Source of the DNA: Pseudomonas alkylphenolica
GTDB taxonomy: Bacteria > Pseudomonadota > Gammaproteobacteria > Pseudomonadales > Pseudomonadaceae
NCBI RefSeq assembly: GCF_016009175.1
Contig: NZ_JADUCM010000021.1
Location: forward strand, 1-64,000
Length of the DNA: 64,000 nt
Reading direction: 5' to 3'
Part shown: in pieces, positions 25,921 to 35,700 of the stretch
How positions within the stretch are numbered: position 1 is the stretch's first letter
How the letters are laid out: every line of letters starts with the position of its first letter
Notes under the pieces: generated by a model
What the model saw: only the letters and a program-made list of their open reading frames with translations
What the model was told of the DNA's origin: nothing
Database searches by the model: none
Program-made: the position numbers and the translations under genes

Positions 25921-27753
25921 ATGGTGTTTCGCCGCTTCGAAAGACTCATCGATATTTTCCGTGAGGCGCCCACCGCGGCACCACCCAGCACGGTATGGCC
26001 GTTCTACCTGTACTACCTGCGTCAGGTCTGGCCGAGTTTTGCCGCGCTGCTGGTGATCGGGTTTATCGGCGCGCTGATCGAAGTGGCACTGTTCAGTTAC
26101 CTGAGCCGGATCATCGACCTGGCTCAGGGCACGCCGTCTGCCAGTTTCTTTAGCGACCATGCCGGCGAACTGCTGTGGATGCTGGTGGTGGCGCTGATTT
26201 TGCGGCCGGTGTTTCTTGGCCTGCACGACCTGCTGGTACACCAGACCATCAGCCCGGGAATGACCAGCATGATTCGCTGGCAGAACCACACCTTTGTGCT
26301 CAAGCAGAGCCTGAACTTCTTCCAGAGCGATTTTGCCGGACGCATTGCCCAGCGCATCATGCAGACCGGCAACTCGCTGCGCGACTCGGCCGTGCAGGCA
26401 GTGGATGCGCTGTGGCACGTGCTGATCTATGCCATCAGTTCGCTGGTGCTGTTCTTTGAGGCCGACTGGCGCCTGATGCTGCCACTGATCACCTGGATCG
26501 CCTGTTACATCGGGGCGCTCTATTACTTCGTGCCGCGGGTCAAGGAACGCTCGGTGGTCTCCTCCGACGCCCGCTCCAAACTCATGGGGCGGATTGTCGA
26601 CGGCTACACCAACATTGCCACCCTGAAACTGTTCGCCCACACCGACTTCGAACAGCAATACGCCCGCGAAGCCATCCGCGAGCAAACGGAAAAAACCCAG
26701 CTGGCCTCCCGCGTCGTCACCAGCATGGACGTGGTCATCACCAGCCTCAACGGCCTGTTGATCGTCACCACCACGGGCCTGGCCCTGTGGCTGTGGACCC
26801 AGTCATTGATCAGCGTGGGCGCCATCGCCCTGGCCACCGGCCTGGTAATCCGCATCGTCAACATGTCGGGCTGGATCATGTGGGTGGTCAACGGCATCTT
26901 TGAAAATATCGGCATGGTGCAGGACGGCCTGCAGACCATCGCCCAGCCGGTGACCGTCACCGACGTCGACAATGCACCTGAGCTCAAGGTCGATCGCGGC
27001 GCGGTGAAATTCGAGAATGTCGGCTTCCGCTACGGCAAAGGCAGCCGGATCATCGACGACCTCAACCTGGATATTCGCCCCGGCGAGAAAATCGGCCTGA
27101 TCGGCCCGTCGGGCGCAGGCAAGTCGACCCTGGTGAATTTGCTGCTGCGCCTGTACGACATCGAAAGTGGACGCATCCTGATCGACGGCCAGGACATTGC
27201 CCTGGTGTCCCAGGCCAGCCTGCGCGCGCAAATCGGCATGATCACTCAGGACACCTCCCTGCTGCATCGCTCGATCCGCGAAAACCTGCTGTACGGTCGC
27301 CCGCAAGCCAGCGAAGCCGAGCTGTGGGAGGCGGTACGCCGGGCACGCGCCGACGAGTTCATCCCGCAGCTGTCGGATGCGCAGGGGCGCACCGGTTTCG
27401 ATGCCCATGTGGGCGAGCGTGGCGTGAAGCTTTCCGGTGGCCAGCGTCAGCGTATCGCCATCGCCCGGGTGCTGCTCAAGAACGCGCCGATCCTGATCAT
27501 GGACGAAGCCACTTCGGCGCTGGACTCGGAAGTCGAAGCCGCGATCCAGGAAAGCCTCGAGACGCTGATGCAGGGCAAGACAGTGATTGCCATCGCCCAC
27601 CGGCTTTCGACCATTGCCCGCATGGACCGCCTGGTGGTGCTGGAAAAAGGCCGGATTGCCGAGATGGGCAGCCATGCCGAATTGCTCGCGCATCAAGGGC
27701 TGTATGCCCGGCTGTGGCATCACCAGACCGGTGGGTTTGTCGGGATCGACTGA
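25921..27753 (+). CDS. ABC exporter, fused permease and ATPase (PA3228-like)
   Basis: 610 residues from the ATG at 25921, which has AGGAG upstream; the in-frame TTG 13 codons earlier has none. Six-helix membrane domain (residues ~25-320), then ATPase: Walker A GPSGAGKST near 395, signature LSGGQRQ near 503, Walker B ILIMDEATSALD near 525, H-loop IAHR. Type IV half-exporter acting as a homodimer, MsbA/multidrug-like. Only 4 bp separate its stop from that of the convergent FemAB-like gene. Confidence 0.9.
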   Translation: MVFRRFERLIDIFREAPTAAPPSTVWPFYLYYLRQVWPSFAALLVIGFIGALIEVALFSYLSRIIDLAQGTPSASFFSDHAGELLWMLVVALILRPVFLGLHDLLVHQTISPGMTSMIRWQNHTFVLKQSLNFFQSDFAGRIAQRIMQTGNSLRDSAVQAVDALWHVLIYAISSLVLFFEADWRLMLPLITWIACYIGALYYFVPRVKERSVVSSDARSKLMGRIVDGYTNIATLKLFAHTDFEQQYAREAIREQTEKTQLASRVVTSMDVVITSLNGLLIVTTTGLALWLWTQSLISVGAIALATGLVIRIVNMSGWIMWVVNGIFENIGMVQDGLQTIAQPVTVTDVDNAPELKVDRGAVKFENVGFRYGKGSRIIDDLNLDIRPGEKIGLIGPSGAGKSTLVNLLLRLYDIESGRILIDGQDIALVSQASLRAQIGMITQDTSLLHRSIRENLLYGRPQASEAELWEAVRRARADEFIPQLSDAQGRTGFDAHVGERGVKLSGGQRQRIAIARVLLKNAPILIMDEATSALDSEVEAAIQESLETLMQGKTVIAIAHRLSTIARMDRLVVLEKGRIAEMGSHAELLAHQGLYARLWHHQTGGFVGID

Positions 27754-27757
27754 GTCA

Positions 27758-28882
27758 TCAGCCCTGCCGATAAGGCAATGCCGTGCGCGCCTCGTCGGCA
27801 TAGGCCAGTACCCCGGCTCGCTCTTGCTGCAAGAAGTCCTCCACGGCGCGGCGCAACCCCGGATGCAGCAAATAGTGCCACGACCGGGTAATCACCGGTT
27901 CGAAGCCACGAATCAGTTTGTGCTCACCCTGGGCACCGGCATCAAAGCGCTGAAAGCCCTCGGCGATGACAACGTCCATGCCCTGGTAGAAACAGGTCTC
28001 GAAATGCAGCCGGTCGAATTCATCCAGGCAACCCCAGTAACGGCCATACAGGCTGTCACCGCCGACCAGACTGAAGGCCATGGCCACGTCACGCCCTCCC
28101 TGGCGCGCCATGACCACGCGAATGGCATTGGGCATACGCTCGGCCAGCAAACTGAAAAACGACCGGGTCAGATACGGCGCACGACGCCGCACCGCATAGG
28201 TGTTGGCGTAGCAGGCAAAGACAAAATCCCACTGTGCCTCGCTCAACTCGCCACCCCGGTACCAGCGAAATTCGATGCCCTGCCCCGCCACCTGCTCACG
28301 TTCCTTGCGCATCTGTTTGCGCTTGCGCGAGCTGAGGCTGTCGAGAAAATCCTGAAAATCGCGATAGCCACGGTTTTGCCAATGAAACTGGCAGCCCAGG
28401 CGCTCCATCCAGCCTTCACGGCCGCGCATGATCGAATCCGCGTCGGCGTCGGTGAAATTGATGTGGGCGCCCGACAAGCCTTGCTCTGACAGCTCGTCCG
28501 TCAGCTGATCAACCAATGCACCAGCAGCCACAGGATCGCCAAGCAACCGAGGACCGGTCACCGGCGAAAACGGCACTGCACACAGCAGCTTCGGGTAATA
28601 GGCGATGCCCGCCCGCTCGCAGGCATCGGCCCAGCCGTGGTCGAACACGTACTCGCCAAAGGAGTGCTGCTTCACATAGGCGGGCAAGGCCGCACGCAAC
28701 CTGCCGTAAGCATCGGTCAGCAGTCGATGCGCTGGCGCCCAGCCAGTGCGCACACTGACGCTGCCGCTGTCTTCAAGACTGCTCAGGAAGGCATGGCAAG
28801 CAAAGGGCTGTTGCGGCGGCACCAGGGCATCCCAGGCGGCGGCATCGAGGTCGGCGAGTTGTTGCAGGATCAGGTTCGGCAT
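27758..28882 (-). CDS. FemAB-like GNAT-fold acyltransferase (PF04339 type)
   Basis: 374 residues. Family look: FDHGWADACERAGIAYYPKLLCAVPFSPVTGPRLL, RKRKQMRKEREQV, YGRYWGCLDEFDRLHFETCFYQGMDVVI and HKLIRGFEPVITRSWHYLLHPGLR. These proteins have two GNAT-like lobes related to peptidoglycan-bridge enzymes, but their reaction in Gram-negatives is not established. No operon partner is evident. Confidence 0.8.
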   Translation of the reverse strand: MPNLILQQLADLDAAAWDALVPPQQPFACHAFLSSLEDSGSVSVRTGWAPAHRLLTDAYGRLRAALPAYVKQHSFGEYVFDHGWADACERAGIAYYPKLLCAVPFSPVTGPRLLGDPVAAGALVDQLTDELSEQGLSGAHINFTDADADSIMRGREGWMERLGCQFHWQNRGYRDFQDFLDSLSSRKRKQMRKEREQVAGQGIEFRWYRGGELSEAQWDFVFACYANTYAVRRRAPYLTRSFFSLLAERMPNAIRVVMARQGGRDVAMAFSLVGGDSLYGRYWGCLDEFDRLHFETCFYQGMDVVIAEGFQRFDAGAQGEHKLIRGFEPVITRSWHYLLHPGLRRAVEDFLQQERAGVLAYADEARTALPYRQG

Positions 28883-28909
28883 GGGCGCAGTCTGCCCCGT
28901 CGCGCGGAC

Positions 28910-28935
28910 AAAAAAAAGCCCCGCAACGCGGGGCT
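28910..28935 (-). terminator. Rho-independent terminator of the porin gene
   Basis: Stem AGCCCCGC / GCGGGGCT with a three-base loop; on the minus strand it runs into eight T's. It lies 32 bp past the porin stop codon. Confidence 0.9.
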
Positions 28936-28966
28936 GAAGATCTAACGGATGAAGGAGCAGCGTTGC

Positions 28967-30280
28967 TTAGAACACGTACTGGGCGCGCATTACGAAGCCG
29001 TCGCCATCGTCGTCGCCATTGGCGTTCTGTGCGTTGTCGACTTTGGTTTTCACGTACACGCCGCTGATCTTGATCGATTCGTTGGCGTACCAGTTCAGAC
29101 CCACGTTGTGCACCTTGCCTTCGACATCGTCGATGTTGGCGAATGCGCCGTTGTCATCGTCAGTGCTCAGGTGGTCATAGCGATAGAACACTTCCCAGGC
29201 GCCGATCTGCTTGTTCGAAGGCTTGATGCCATCAAACTTGCCGAGTTTGTAGCCACGGGCTTCGCCGGTCAGGGTGTAGGCCAGTTGACCGTAGTAACCT
29301 TCAGACTTGATGTCGGAGAAGGCGGCGTCGTCAGCCTGGGTCTTGCGCTTGATGTATTCACCCTGTGCCGAGAACGGGCCCATGGCCCAGGCCGCTTCCA
29401 GACCCCAGGCGGAGTCGGTGTCGAATGCGCCGGCCGGGGTGTTGTTGGCACCACCCAGGGTCAGACGGTTACCGTTGGTACCGGCATCCTGACCACCATC
29501 GGTGCTCACACCGCGCATGCCCAGGCGGCTGCGGATACGGCCGTCGAAAGCGGTGTCGGAGAGGTCACGCTGAGCGTAGTTGACGCCGAAGTGCAGAACG
29601 TTGCCTGCGTCGTGCATCGGGGCAAACACGCCGCGCAGGTTGAACTGCTTGGTGCTGTCGCCATCTTTGTCCTGGTTGGTCGCGTCCTTGGCAAAGGCAC
29701 CGACCGAGCCGTACAGCGAGTCACCCGCGTTGCCCGAAACCTGGATCCCCATGCCACCGTTGTGAGCGTTGGTCCAGTCGACCAGGTCATAAGCGGCGGT
29801 ACGCTCTTGAGCGGTAACCCATTTGGAGCTGGTGGCTTTCTCCAGACCGAATTCAGGGTCGAAACGACCGACTTTGATCTGCACCGGCTTGAAGCCGTTG
29901 TAGGCCAGGGACGCTTCGTCGAAGTAGCCGTCTTCGGAGCGGTTGTCACCGCCGGAGTTGTGCGAGAAGTCGTAGTTGATCTGGTAAGCCCAATCGGTGT
30001 ACATCACACCGCCCAGTTCCAGGTAAGCACGGCGGAAGTAACCGGCGTCGGCGTTGTTGCCATTGACGGTGTAGAAACCGTCGAAGGTGCTGTAGTCAGC
30101 CTGAACACGACCGCCCAGCTTGAAGCTGAATTCCTTGTCGGTGGTAGCGACCTCGAGGCCACCTTTGGTCTTGACTACGATATCGGCGCCGTCGGTAGTC
30201 ACGGTACCCGCGAAAGCCTGGGCGGTAACGGCCATTGCCAAGGCGCTGGCTGCGAAACCTGCGAAGTGCTTACGGATCAT
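28967..30280 (-). CDS. oprP: Phosphate-selective porin of the OprP/OprO family
   Basis: 437 residues with a signal peptide ending ...TAQAFA|G. The mature protein shows alternating strands, aromatic girdles and a C-terminal Phe (MRAQYVF), as in 16-strand trimeric porins of the OprO/P family (FSFKLGGRVQADYSTFDG, GYFRRAYLELGG). It would conduct phosphate or pyrophosphate across the outer membrane. A candidate PhoB box at 30391-30412 supports this. From memory, PAO1 oprP lies near the same anti-sigma/ECF/KASIII genes. Whether it is oprP or oprO is not decidable here. Confidence 0.85.
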   Translation of the reverse strand: MIRKHFAGFAASALAMAVTAQAFAGTVTTDGADIVVKTKGGLEVATTDKEFSFKLGGRVQADYSTFDGFYTVNGNNADAGYFRRAYLELGGVMYTDWAYQINYDFSHNSGGDNRSEDGYFDEASLAYNGFKPVQIKVGRFDPEFGLEKATSSKWVTAQERTAAYDLVDWTNAHNGGMGIQVSGNAGDSLYGSVGAFAKDATNQDKDGDSTKQFNLRGVFAPMHDAGNVLHFGVNYAQRDLSDTAFDGRIRSRLGMRGVSTDGGQDAGTNGNRLTLGGANNTPAGAFDTDSAWGLEAAWAMGPFSAQGEYIKRKTQADDAAFSDIKSEGYYGQLAYTLTGEARGYKLGKFDGIKPSNKQIGAWEVFYRYDHLSTDDDNGAFANIDDVEGKVHNVGLNWYANESIKISGVYVKTKVDNAQNANGDDDGDGFVMRAQYVF

Positions 30281-30390
30281 CGAAGAAGCTCCCCTACTTT
30301 ATGGTCTTGATAATGTTGGAAAAACACGCGGCTTTGGCCACTTGTGCTGGGGAGCGATCTTGGCGGGGGGGTATTTCAGATCAGTGGCTT

Positions 30391-30412
30391 TTATATAAAT
30401 CTTTTATGACAG
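30391..30412 (-). promoter_or_regulatory. Candidate PhoB box upstream of the porin
   Basis: On the minus strand CTGTCATAAAA is an exact PhoB half-site, followed directly by the degenerate half GATTTATATAA. It is 111 bp before the porin start codon, so a Pho-activated promoter here would give a leader of roughly 80 nt. Confidence 0.55.
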
Positions 30413-30444
30413 GGGAACTTTTTACTTCGAACACGCATAAGCAG

Positions 30445-30467
30445 AAAAGCCCCGTTGCAGGGCCTTT
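30445..30467 (-). terminator. Probable terminator after the anti-sigma gene
   Basis: On the minus strand AAAGGCCC / GGGCTTTT pair as an eight-base stem (one G-T pair) with a seven-base loop, 12 bp past the stop of the zinc-finger gene. The U-tract is short. Confidence 0.5.
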
Positions 30468-30478
30468 CCAGGGCGTTT

Positions 30479-30718
30479 TCAGGGGGTGTCGTCGCTGCGC
30501 TGGGCGGCCGTCATGCGCTGGACGATTTTCTCAACATCGTCTACCGGGGCTTCCGGTAACGCCTTGATCGTCGCCTGGGTCAGGCGCATCTGTTTGATGA
30601 AGCGTCGGCAGTTTTTGCAAAACAGCAGGTGCTGACGTGCCAGCAGGTTTTCCCCGAGGGTGAGCTGTCCGTCCAGGTAATCGCTGGAACGGGCGACCAG
30701 TTCCTTGCAACTCAGCAT
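30479..30718 (-). CDS. Zinc-finger anti-sigma factor (zf-HC2 type)
   Basis: 79 residues, soluble, no membrane helix. C4 and H30-x3-C34-x2-C37 form the HC2 zinc-binding pattern of anti-sigma factors. It overlaps the sigma gene by seven bases and follows it, the usual order for a sigma/anti-sigma pair, and it probably holds the ECF sigma factor inactive in the cytoplasm. The signal is unknown. It matches PA3284 of P. aeruginosa by position, from memory. Confidence 0.82.
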   Translation of the reverse strand: MLSCKELVARSSDYLDGQLTLGENLLARQHLLFCKNCRRFIKQMRLTQATIKALPEAPVDDVEKIVQRMTAAQRSDDTP

Positions 30719-31323
30719 TGGCCTGTTTCCTCAAAGTGTTCCAGGGTGGCAAAAACCTTCAGGCGCGCCCGGTGCAACAGCACGCGAACATTGGAGAGCG
30801 AGATGCCCAGAAGATTACAGATCTCCTCCAGCTCCAGGCCCTGGCGCTCACGCAGCACCAGCACACTGCTTTGCAATTGCGACAGGCTCAGCAAGGTATG
30901 TTCCAGGCACTCGCGCAGTTCGTCCTGGCTGAGCAAGGCCTCCGGCGAGTCTTCATGCCAGGCCGATGGTGCCACCAGCCAATGGCCGTCACCGGCAAAG
31001 CGCTCATCACCGACCGTGCCATGCGGCGACGGCAGGTCATCGAGCAGCACCTCGCGGCGGTTTTGCTTGTAGCGGGTTTTCGCCGCATTGGCGGTAATGG
31101 TCAGCAGCCAGGTCTTGAGGCTGGAACGCCTCTGGAATCCCGGCAGGCCGCGTACCACGGCCAACCAGGCATCCTGTACCGCTTCGTCAGCCTGACGGCT
31201 GCCGAGGATCGCGTACGCCACGGCGCGCATGGCGCCCTGGTACGTGGTTACCAGCTCGCTGAAAGCCTGTTGATCGCTGCGCAACAGGCGTTCGAGCAAG
31301 TGTGTTTCATCATCGACCGACAT
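30712..31323 (-). CDS. ECF-family RNA polymerase sigma factor
   Basis: 203 residues from the ATG at 31323 (GAGG five bases upstream); a GTG two codons earlier is too close to the ribosome site. Region 2 at ~10-80 (AFSELVTTYQGAMRAVAYAILG...AVQDAWLAVVRGLPGF), region 4 at ~140-190 (LSQLQSSVLVLRERQGLELEEI...). It is coupled to the zinc-finger anti-sigma gene by a seven-base overlap. It resembles PA3285 by position. The regulon is unknown. Confidence 0.88.
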   Translation of the reverse strand: MSVDDETHLLERLLRSDQQAFSELVTTYQGAMRAVAYAILGSRQADEAVQDAWLAVVRGLPGFQRRSSLKTWLLTITANAAKTRYKQNRREVLLDDLPSPHGTVGDERFAGDGHWLVAPSAWHEDSPEALLSQDELRECLEHTLLSLSQLQSSVLVLRERQGLELEEICNLLGISLSNVRVLLHRARLKVFATLEHFEETGQC

Positions 31324-31398
31324 TGCCACCTCATCCTGAACGTATTCAATGGACGCCGAGGCATGCGTGTTGTTACAGGCCGATCAGCTATGGCCGGA

Positions 31399-32520
31399 TC
31401 AGCGCTTGCGCAAGATCACGCTGCCAATCGAATAGCCGGCGCCAAACGAGCTGAGCACACCCAGCGACCCCGAAGCCAGGTCATCCTGATGCTTGTGCAG
31501 GGCGATCACCGAGCCTGCCGAACTGGTGTTGGCGTAGCTGTCGAGAATCACCGGTGCTTCGTCTTCAAGCGCATCGCGCCCCAGCAGCTTCTTGACGATC
31601 AGGTGGTTCATGCTCAGGTTGGCCTGGTGCAGCCAGAAGCGCTTCACATCGCTGACACTGATGTTGTTCTCGGCCAGGTGCTGGCCGATCAGCTCGGCGA
31701 CCATCGGGCAGACTTCACGGAATACCTTGCGGCCTTCCTGCACGAACAGTTTGTCGGGGGCGCCGATGCCCTCCTCGGCGGCACGGTTGAGGAAGCCGAA
31801 ATTGTTGCGGATGTTGTTCGAGAACTGGGTCAGCAGCTTGGTGCTGACAATGTCGAACTGATGGGCCGACGTCGCCAGGTCAGCGCGCTCGACCAGTACG
31901 GCAGTGGCGGCGTCACCAAAAATGAAGTGGCTGTCGCGGTCACGGAAGTTCAGGTGGCCGGTGCAGACCTCAGGGCTGATCACCAGCACCGCGCGGGCCT
32001 GGCCCAGTTGCACGCTGTTGCAGGCGGTCTGGATACCGAAGGTGGCCGAGGAACAGGCCACGTTCATGTCGAAACCAAAGCCGTTGATGCCAAGGGCCTG
32101 TTGCACTTCGATGGCAATCGCCGGATAGGCGCGCTGCAGGTTGGAGCAGGCGACGATCACAGCGTCGACATCGGCAGCCGTACGACCGGCGCGTTGCAGC
32201 GCCTGTTCGGCAGCCGCCACGGCCATCTGGCAGAGGATCGACGGTTCGTCGTTGCTGCGCTCCGGCAGACGTGGGGCCATGCGCTGCGGATCGAGGATGC
32301 CTGCCTTGTCCATGACAAAGCGGCTTTTGATCCCCGAGGCCTTCTCGATGAACGCCGCGCTGGATTCGGCCAGGGCCTGCACTTCGCCGCGCTCGATGGC
32401 CTGGGCATTGTCAGCGTTGAACTGCTGCACATAAGCGTTGAAGGATTCCACCAGCTCTTCGTTGGAGATGCTGTTGGCCGGGGTGTACAGGCCGGTGCCG
32501 CTGATGACGACGTTGTGCAC
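31399..32520 (-). CDS. 3-oxoacyl-ACP synthase III-like enzyme (PA3286 type)
   Basis: 373 residues from the GTG at 32520, with AGAGGAA seven bases upstream; 18 in-frame codons before it do not look coding. Thiolase fold with the KASIII triad: C156 (NVACSSA), H298 (FWLHQANLSMNH) and N331 (SYANTSSAG). It is longer than FabH (~320 residues). P. aeruginosa PA3286, in the same neighbourhood, is reported to condense octanoyl-CoA with malonyl-ACP and so feed beta-oxidation products into fatty-acid synthesis. That role here is inferred. Confidence 0.88.
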   Translation of the reverse strand: MHNVVISGTGLYTPANSISNEELVESFNAYVQQFNADNAQAIERGEVQALAESSAAFIEKASGIKSRFVMDKAGILDPQRMAPRLPERSNDEPSILCQMAVAAAEQALQRAGRTAADVDAVIVACSNLQRAYPAIAIEVQQALGINGFGFDMNVACSSATFGIQTACNSVQLGQARAVLVISPEVCTGHLNFRDRDSHFIFGDAATAVLVERADLATSAHQFDIVSTKLLTQFSNNIRNNFGFLNRAAEEGIGAPDKLFVQEGRKVFREVCPMVAELIGQHLAENNISVSDVKRFWLHQANLSMNHLIVKKLLGRDALEDEAPVILDSYANTSSAGSVIALHKHQDDLASGSLGVLSSFGAGYSIGSVILRKR

Positions 32521-32724
32521 GGTCGTTCCTCTGTTCGGGGCCACTGCCCGTTCGGCAATGGCCTGTCTGATCACGTTATTGGCACCAAAGTACCAAGTTG
32601 ACCTGGCAATGCCCCCTGCTGAACAGGCTCACTGCACAGTGCTGCATTCTGGCGCTGCGCCCGCCGGGTGAAAAAATCGGCGAACGCAGCGAATATCGGC
32701 CAAGTGTGCCACAACTACAGGGGT

Positions 32725-35700
32725 TTAGGCTTCCACCAGACTCCATTGCTTGCTCAGTCGTTTGTCGGAAACCGGCACCTTGGTGCCCAGTTGCTGTGCG
32801 AACAGTGACACCCGATATTCTTCCAGCCACCAGCGGTAGAGTGTCAGTTGCTCATCGCGCTTGCCTTCCTGGGCGTGCTTGTCGGCGCGGACCTTGTACT
32901 GGCTCCACAAATTGCCCAGCTCACTGCTCCAGACCCGGTCTTTCTGCACCTGGGAACCGAGCTTCTCCAGGCGCAATTCAACGGCCTTCAGGTAGCGTGG
33001 CAACTCCTTGAGCCACAGCCCCGGCGTTTCGCGGACAAAGCCCGGGTACACCAGGTTGCTCAGTTGCAGCTTGATGTCGTTGAGGGCTACGGCCTGGGCC
33101 AGGTCGATCTTGCCCTTGAAGCGCTTTTGCAGGCCGTGCCAGAGCTTGAGAATCTCCAGGGTCAGGCGTGCCAGACGCTCGGCGTGCTCGGCCCAGCTGC
33201 CGCGTTTACGCTCAGCCAGCGAAGCCAGCCCCGCGCCATCACGCGGCAAGGTGCTTTCGCCCTCGAGGATGCAGCTGTCGAGACTGGCCAGCAGGATGTC
33301 TTCCACCAGCGCTTCAATGCGCCCCAGCTCGCGATACAACAGGCCCAGTTCGGTCAATCCCGGCAGTTTGCCGCGCAGGAACTTCGCAGGCTCGGCCAAT
33401 TGCTGCAACAGCAGGCGCTGCAAGGCGCGGCGGTGCTGGAACTCGGCTTCGGCCTGGGTCGAGAAGCGCCCTTCCTTGACCGTACCGTTGTCTTCGACCA
33501 GTGCCGGGTACACCGTCATCGACAGCCCGGCAATCTTCTGCTGGGCCGTCTGTGCCACCTGGGCAAAGGCCTTGGCTTGTACCGGCTGCTGGCTCTTTTC
33601 AGTCTGCGGCACCGCCAGTGCGGCCTGGCTGGCGGCAACAAAGCGCGCGGTCAATTCGGTCAGGTCACGGCCTTCGCCAAGGAACTTGCCCTCGCCGTCG
33701 ACAACTTCCAGGTTCATCTTCAGGTGGTTGTCCACCTGCGCCGCGGCTTCGGCCCAGGCTTCGTCGCTGACCCGCGCGCCGGTCATGCGCAACAGCTCAC
33801 GCCCCAGCGCCTGGGGCAACGAGCCCTCGGCAAAGGTCATGCGTTGCAGGGCAGCCTTGACGAAGTCCGGCACCGGTACGAAGTTCTTGCGCAGCGCCTT
33901 GGGCAGGTTGCGCACCAGGGCAATGCACTTGGCTTCCAGCAGCCCCGGCACCAGCCACTCCAGGCGTTCACCCGGCAGGCTCGGCAGCAACGGCGCAGGT
34001 ACCCGCACGGTTACACCGTCGCGCGGGTGGTTGGGCTCGAAGTGGTAGCTCAGCGCCAGGCTCAGATCGCCCAGGCGCAGGGTGTCAGGGTACTGCGCGG
34101 CGGTGACTTCGCTGGCTTCGCGCGCCAGCACATCCTCCTCGCGCATGATCAGCAGTTGCGGGTCCTTCTGGCTATTGACCCGGTACCAGCTGTCGAAGGT
34201 GGCGGTCTGATGGATTTCCGCCGGCAAACGCGCTTCATAGAAACCGTAAAGGGTCTCTTCATCGGCGAGAATATCGCGGCGTCGCGCCTTGGCTTCGAGC
34301 TCGTCCAGCTGTTCGAGCAGGCGCCGGTTGGCAGCCAGGCATTTGGCTCTGGACTGGATCTCACCGCCCACCAGCGCTTCGCGAATGAACAGCTCCCGCG
34401 ACATCACCGGATCGATAGGCCCGAAGTGCACCGGGCGGCGACCCACCACAATCATGCCGTACAGGGTGACCTGTTCGAACGCCACCACCTGGCCGCGCTT
34501 CTTCTCCCAGTGCGGTTCAAAGTGGTTTTTCTTGATCAGGTGCGTCGCCAGCGGCTCGATCCAGTCCGGCTCGATCTTGGCCACCATGCGCGCGTACAGC
34601 TTGGTGGTTTCCACCAGTTCGGCGCTCATGATCCATTGCGGCCGTTTCTTGCCCAGTCCCGAAGACGGGTGTACCCAGAAGCGGCGCTGACGGGCACCCA
34701 GGTAGTCGCCATCTTCGGTTTTCTGACCGATCTGGCTGAGCAAGCCGGAGAGGATTGCCTTGTGCAGTTTCGGATAGTCCGCCGGCTCTTTGTTGATGCT
34801 CAACTGCAGGTCGCGGCAGATCAGGCTCAACTGGCGATGGGCATCACGCCATTCACGCAGGCGCAGGTAGTTGAGGAAGTTCTTGCGGCACCAGTTGCGC
34901 AGCGGGCTGGCGGTCAGGGCCTGACGTTGCTCTTCAAAACCGCGCCATACATTGACCAGCGCGGCGAAGTCCGAGTCGGCATCTTTCCACTGCGCGTGCG
35001 CCTGGTCGGCCGCCTGCTGACGCTCGGGCGGCCGCTCGCGCGGGTCTTGTACCGACAAGGCGCTGGCCACGATCAGCAGTTCGCTGAGGCTGCCCTGCTT
35101 GGCCCCTTCAAGCAGCATGCGCCCCAGGCGTGGGTCGACCGGCAAGCGGGCCAGTTGGCGACCGAGCGGGGTGAGCTGGTTTTCGCGGTTGACCGCCGAG
35201 AGCTCTTGCAGCAGGTTGAAACCGTCGCTGATGGCCTTGCCGTCCGGTGGCTCGATGAACGGGAAGGCATCGATCTCGCCCAGGCGCAGGTGCAGCATCT
35301 GCAGGATGACCGCCGCGAGGTTGGTACGGAGGATTTCCGGATCGGTAAAGGCCGGCCGCGCATTGAAGTCTTCTTCGCTGTACAGGCGCACGCAAATGCC
35401 CGGTTCGACCCGGCCACAGCGACCTTTACGCTGGTTGGCACTGGCCTGCGACACCGCCTCGATGGGCAGGCGCTGCACCTTGGCGCGGTAGCTGTAGCGA
35501 CTGATCCGCGCGGTACCGCTGTCGATCACGTAGCGAATGCCCGGTACGGTCAACGAGGTTTCCGCAACGTTGGTCGCCAACACCACGCGACGCCCCGGAT
35601 GGGACTGGAAAATCTTCTGTTGCTCGGCCGGTGACAGCCGCGCATACAGCGGCAAAATTTCGGTATGGCGCAGCTGGGCCTTGCGCAGCATTTCAGCGGC

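Noticed and set aside
28949..30310. 453-codon plus-strand frame opposite the porin
   Set aside because: Val/Gly-rich antisense of a beta-barrel gene, with no start signal; the porin has signal peptide, terminator and C-terminal Phe.
32848..35634. 928-codon plus-strand frame inside hrpA
   Set aside because: Very long but purely antisense; high-GC codon bias leaves this frame free of stops. All helicase motifs are on the minus strand.
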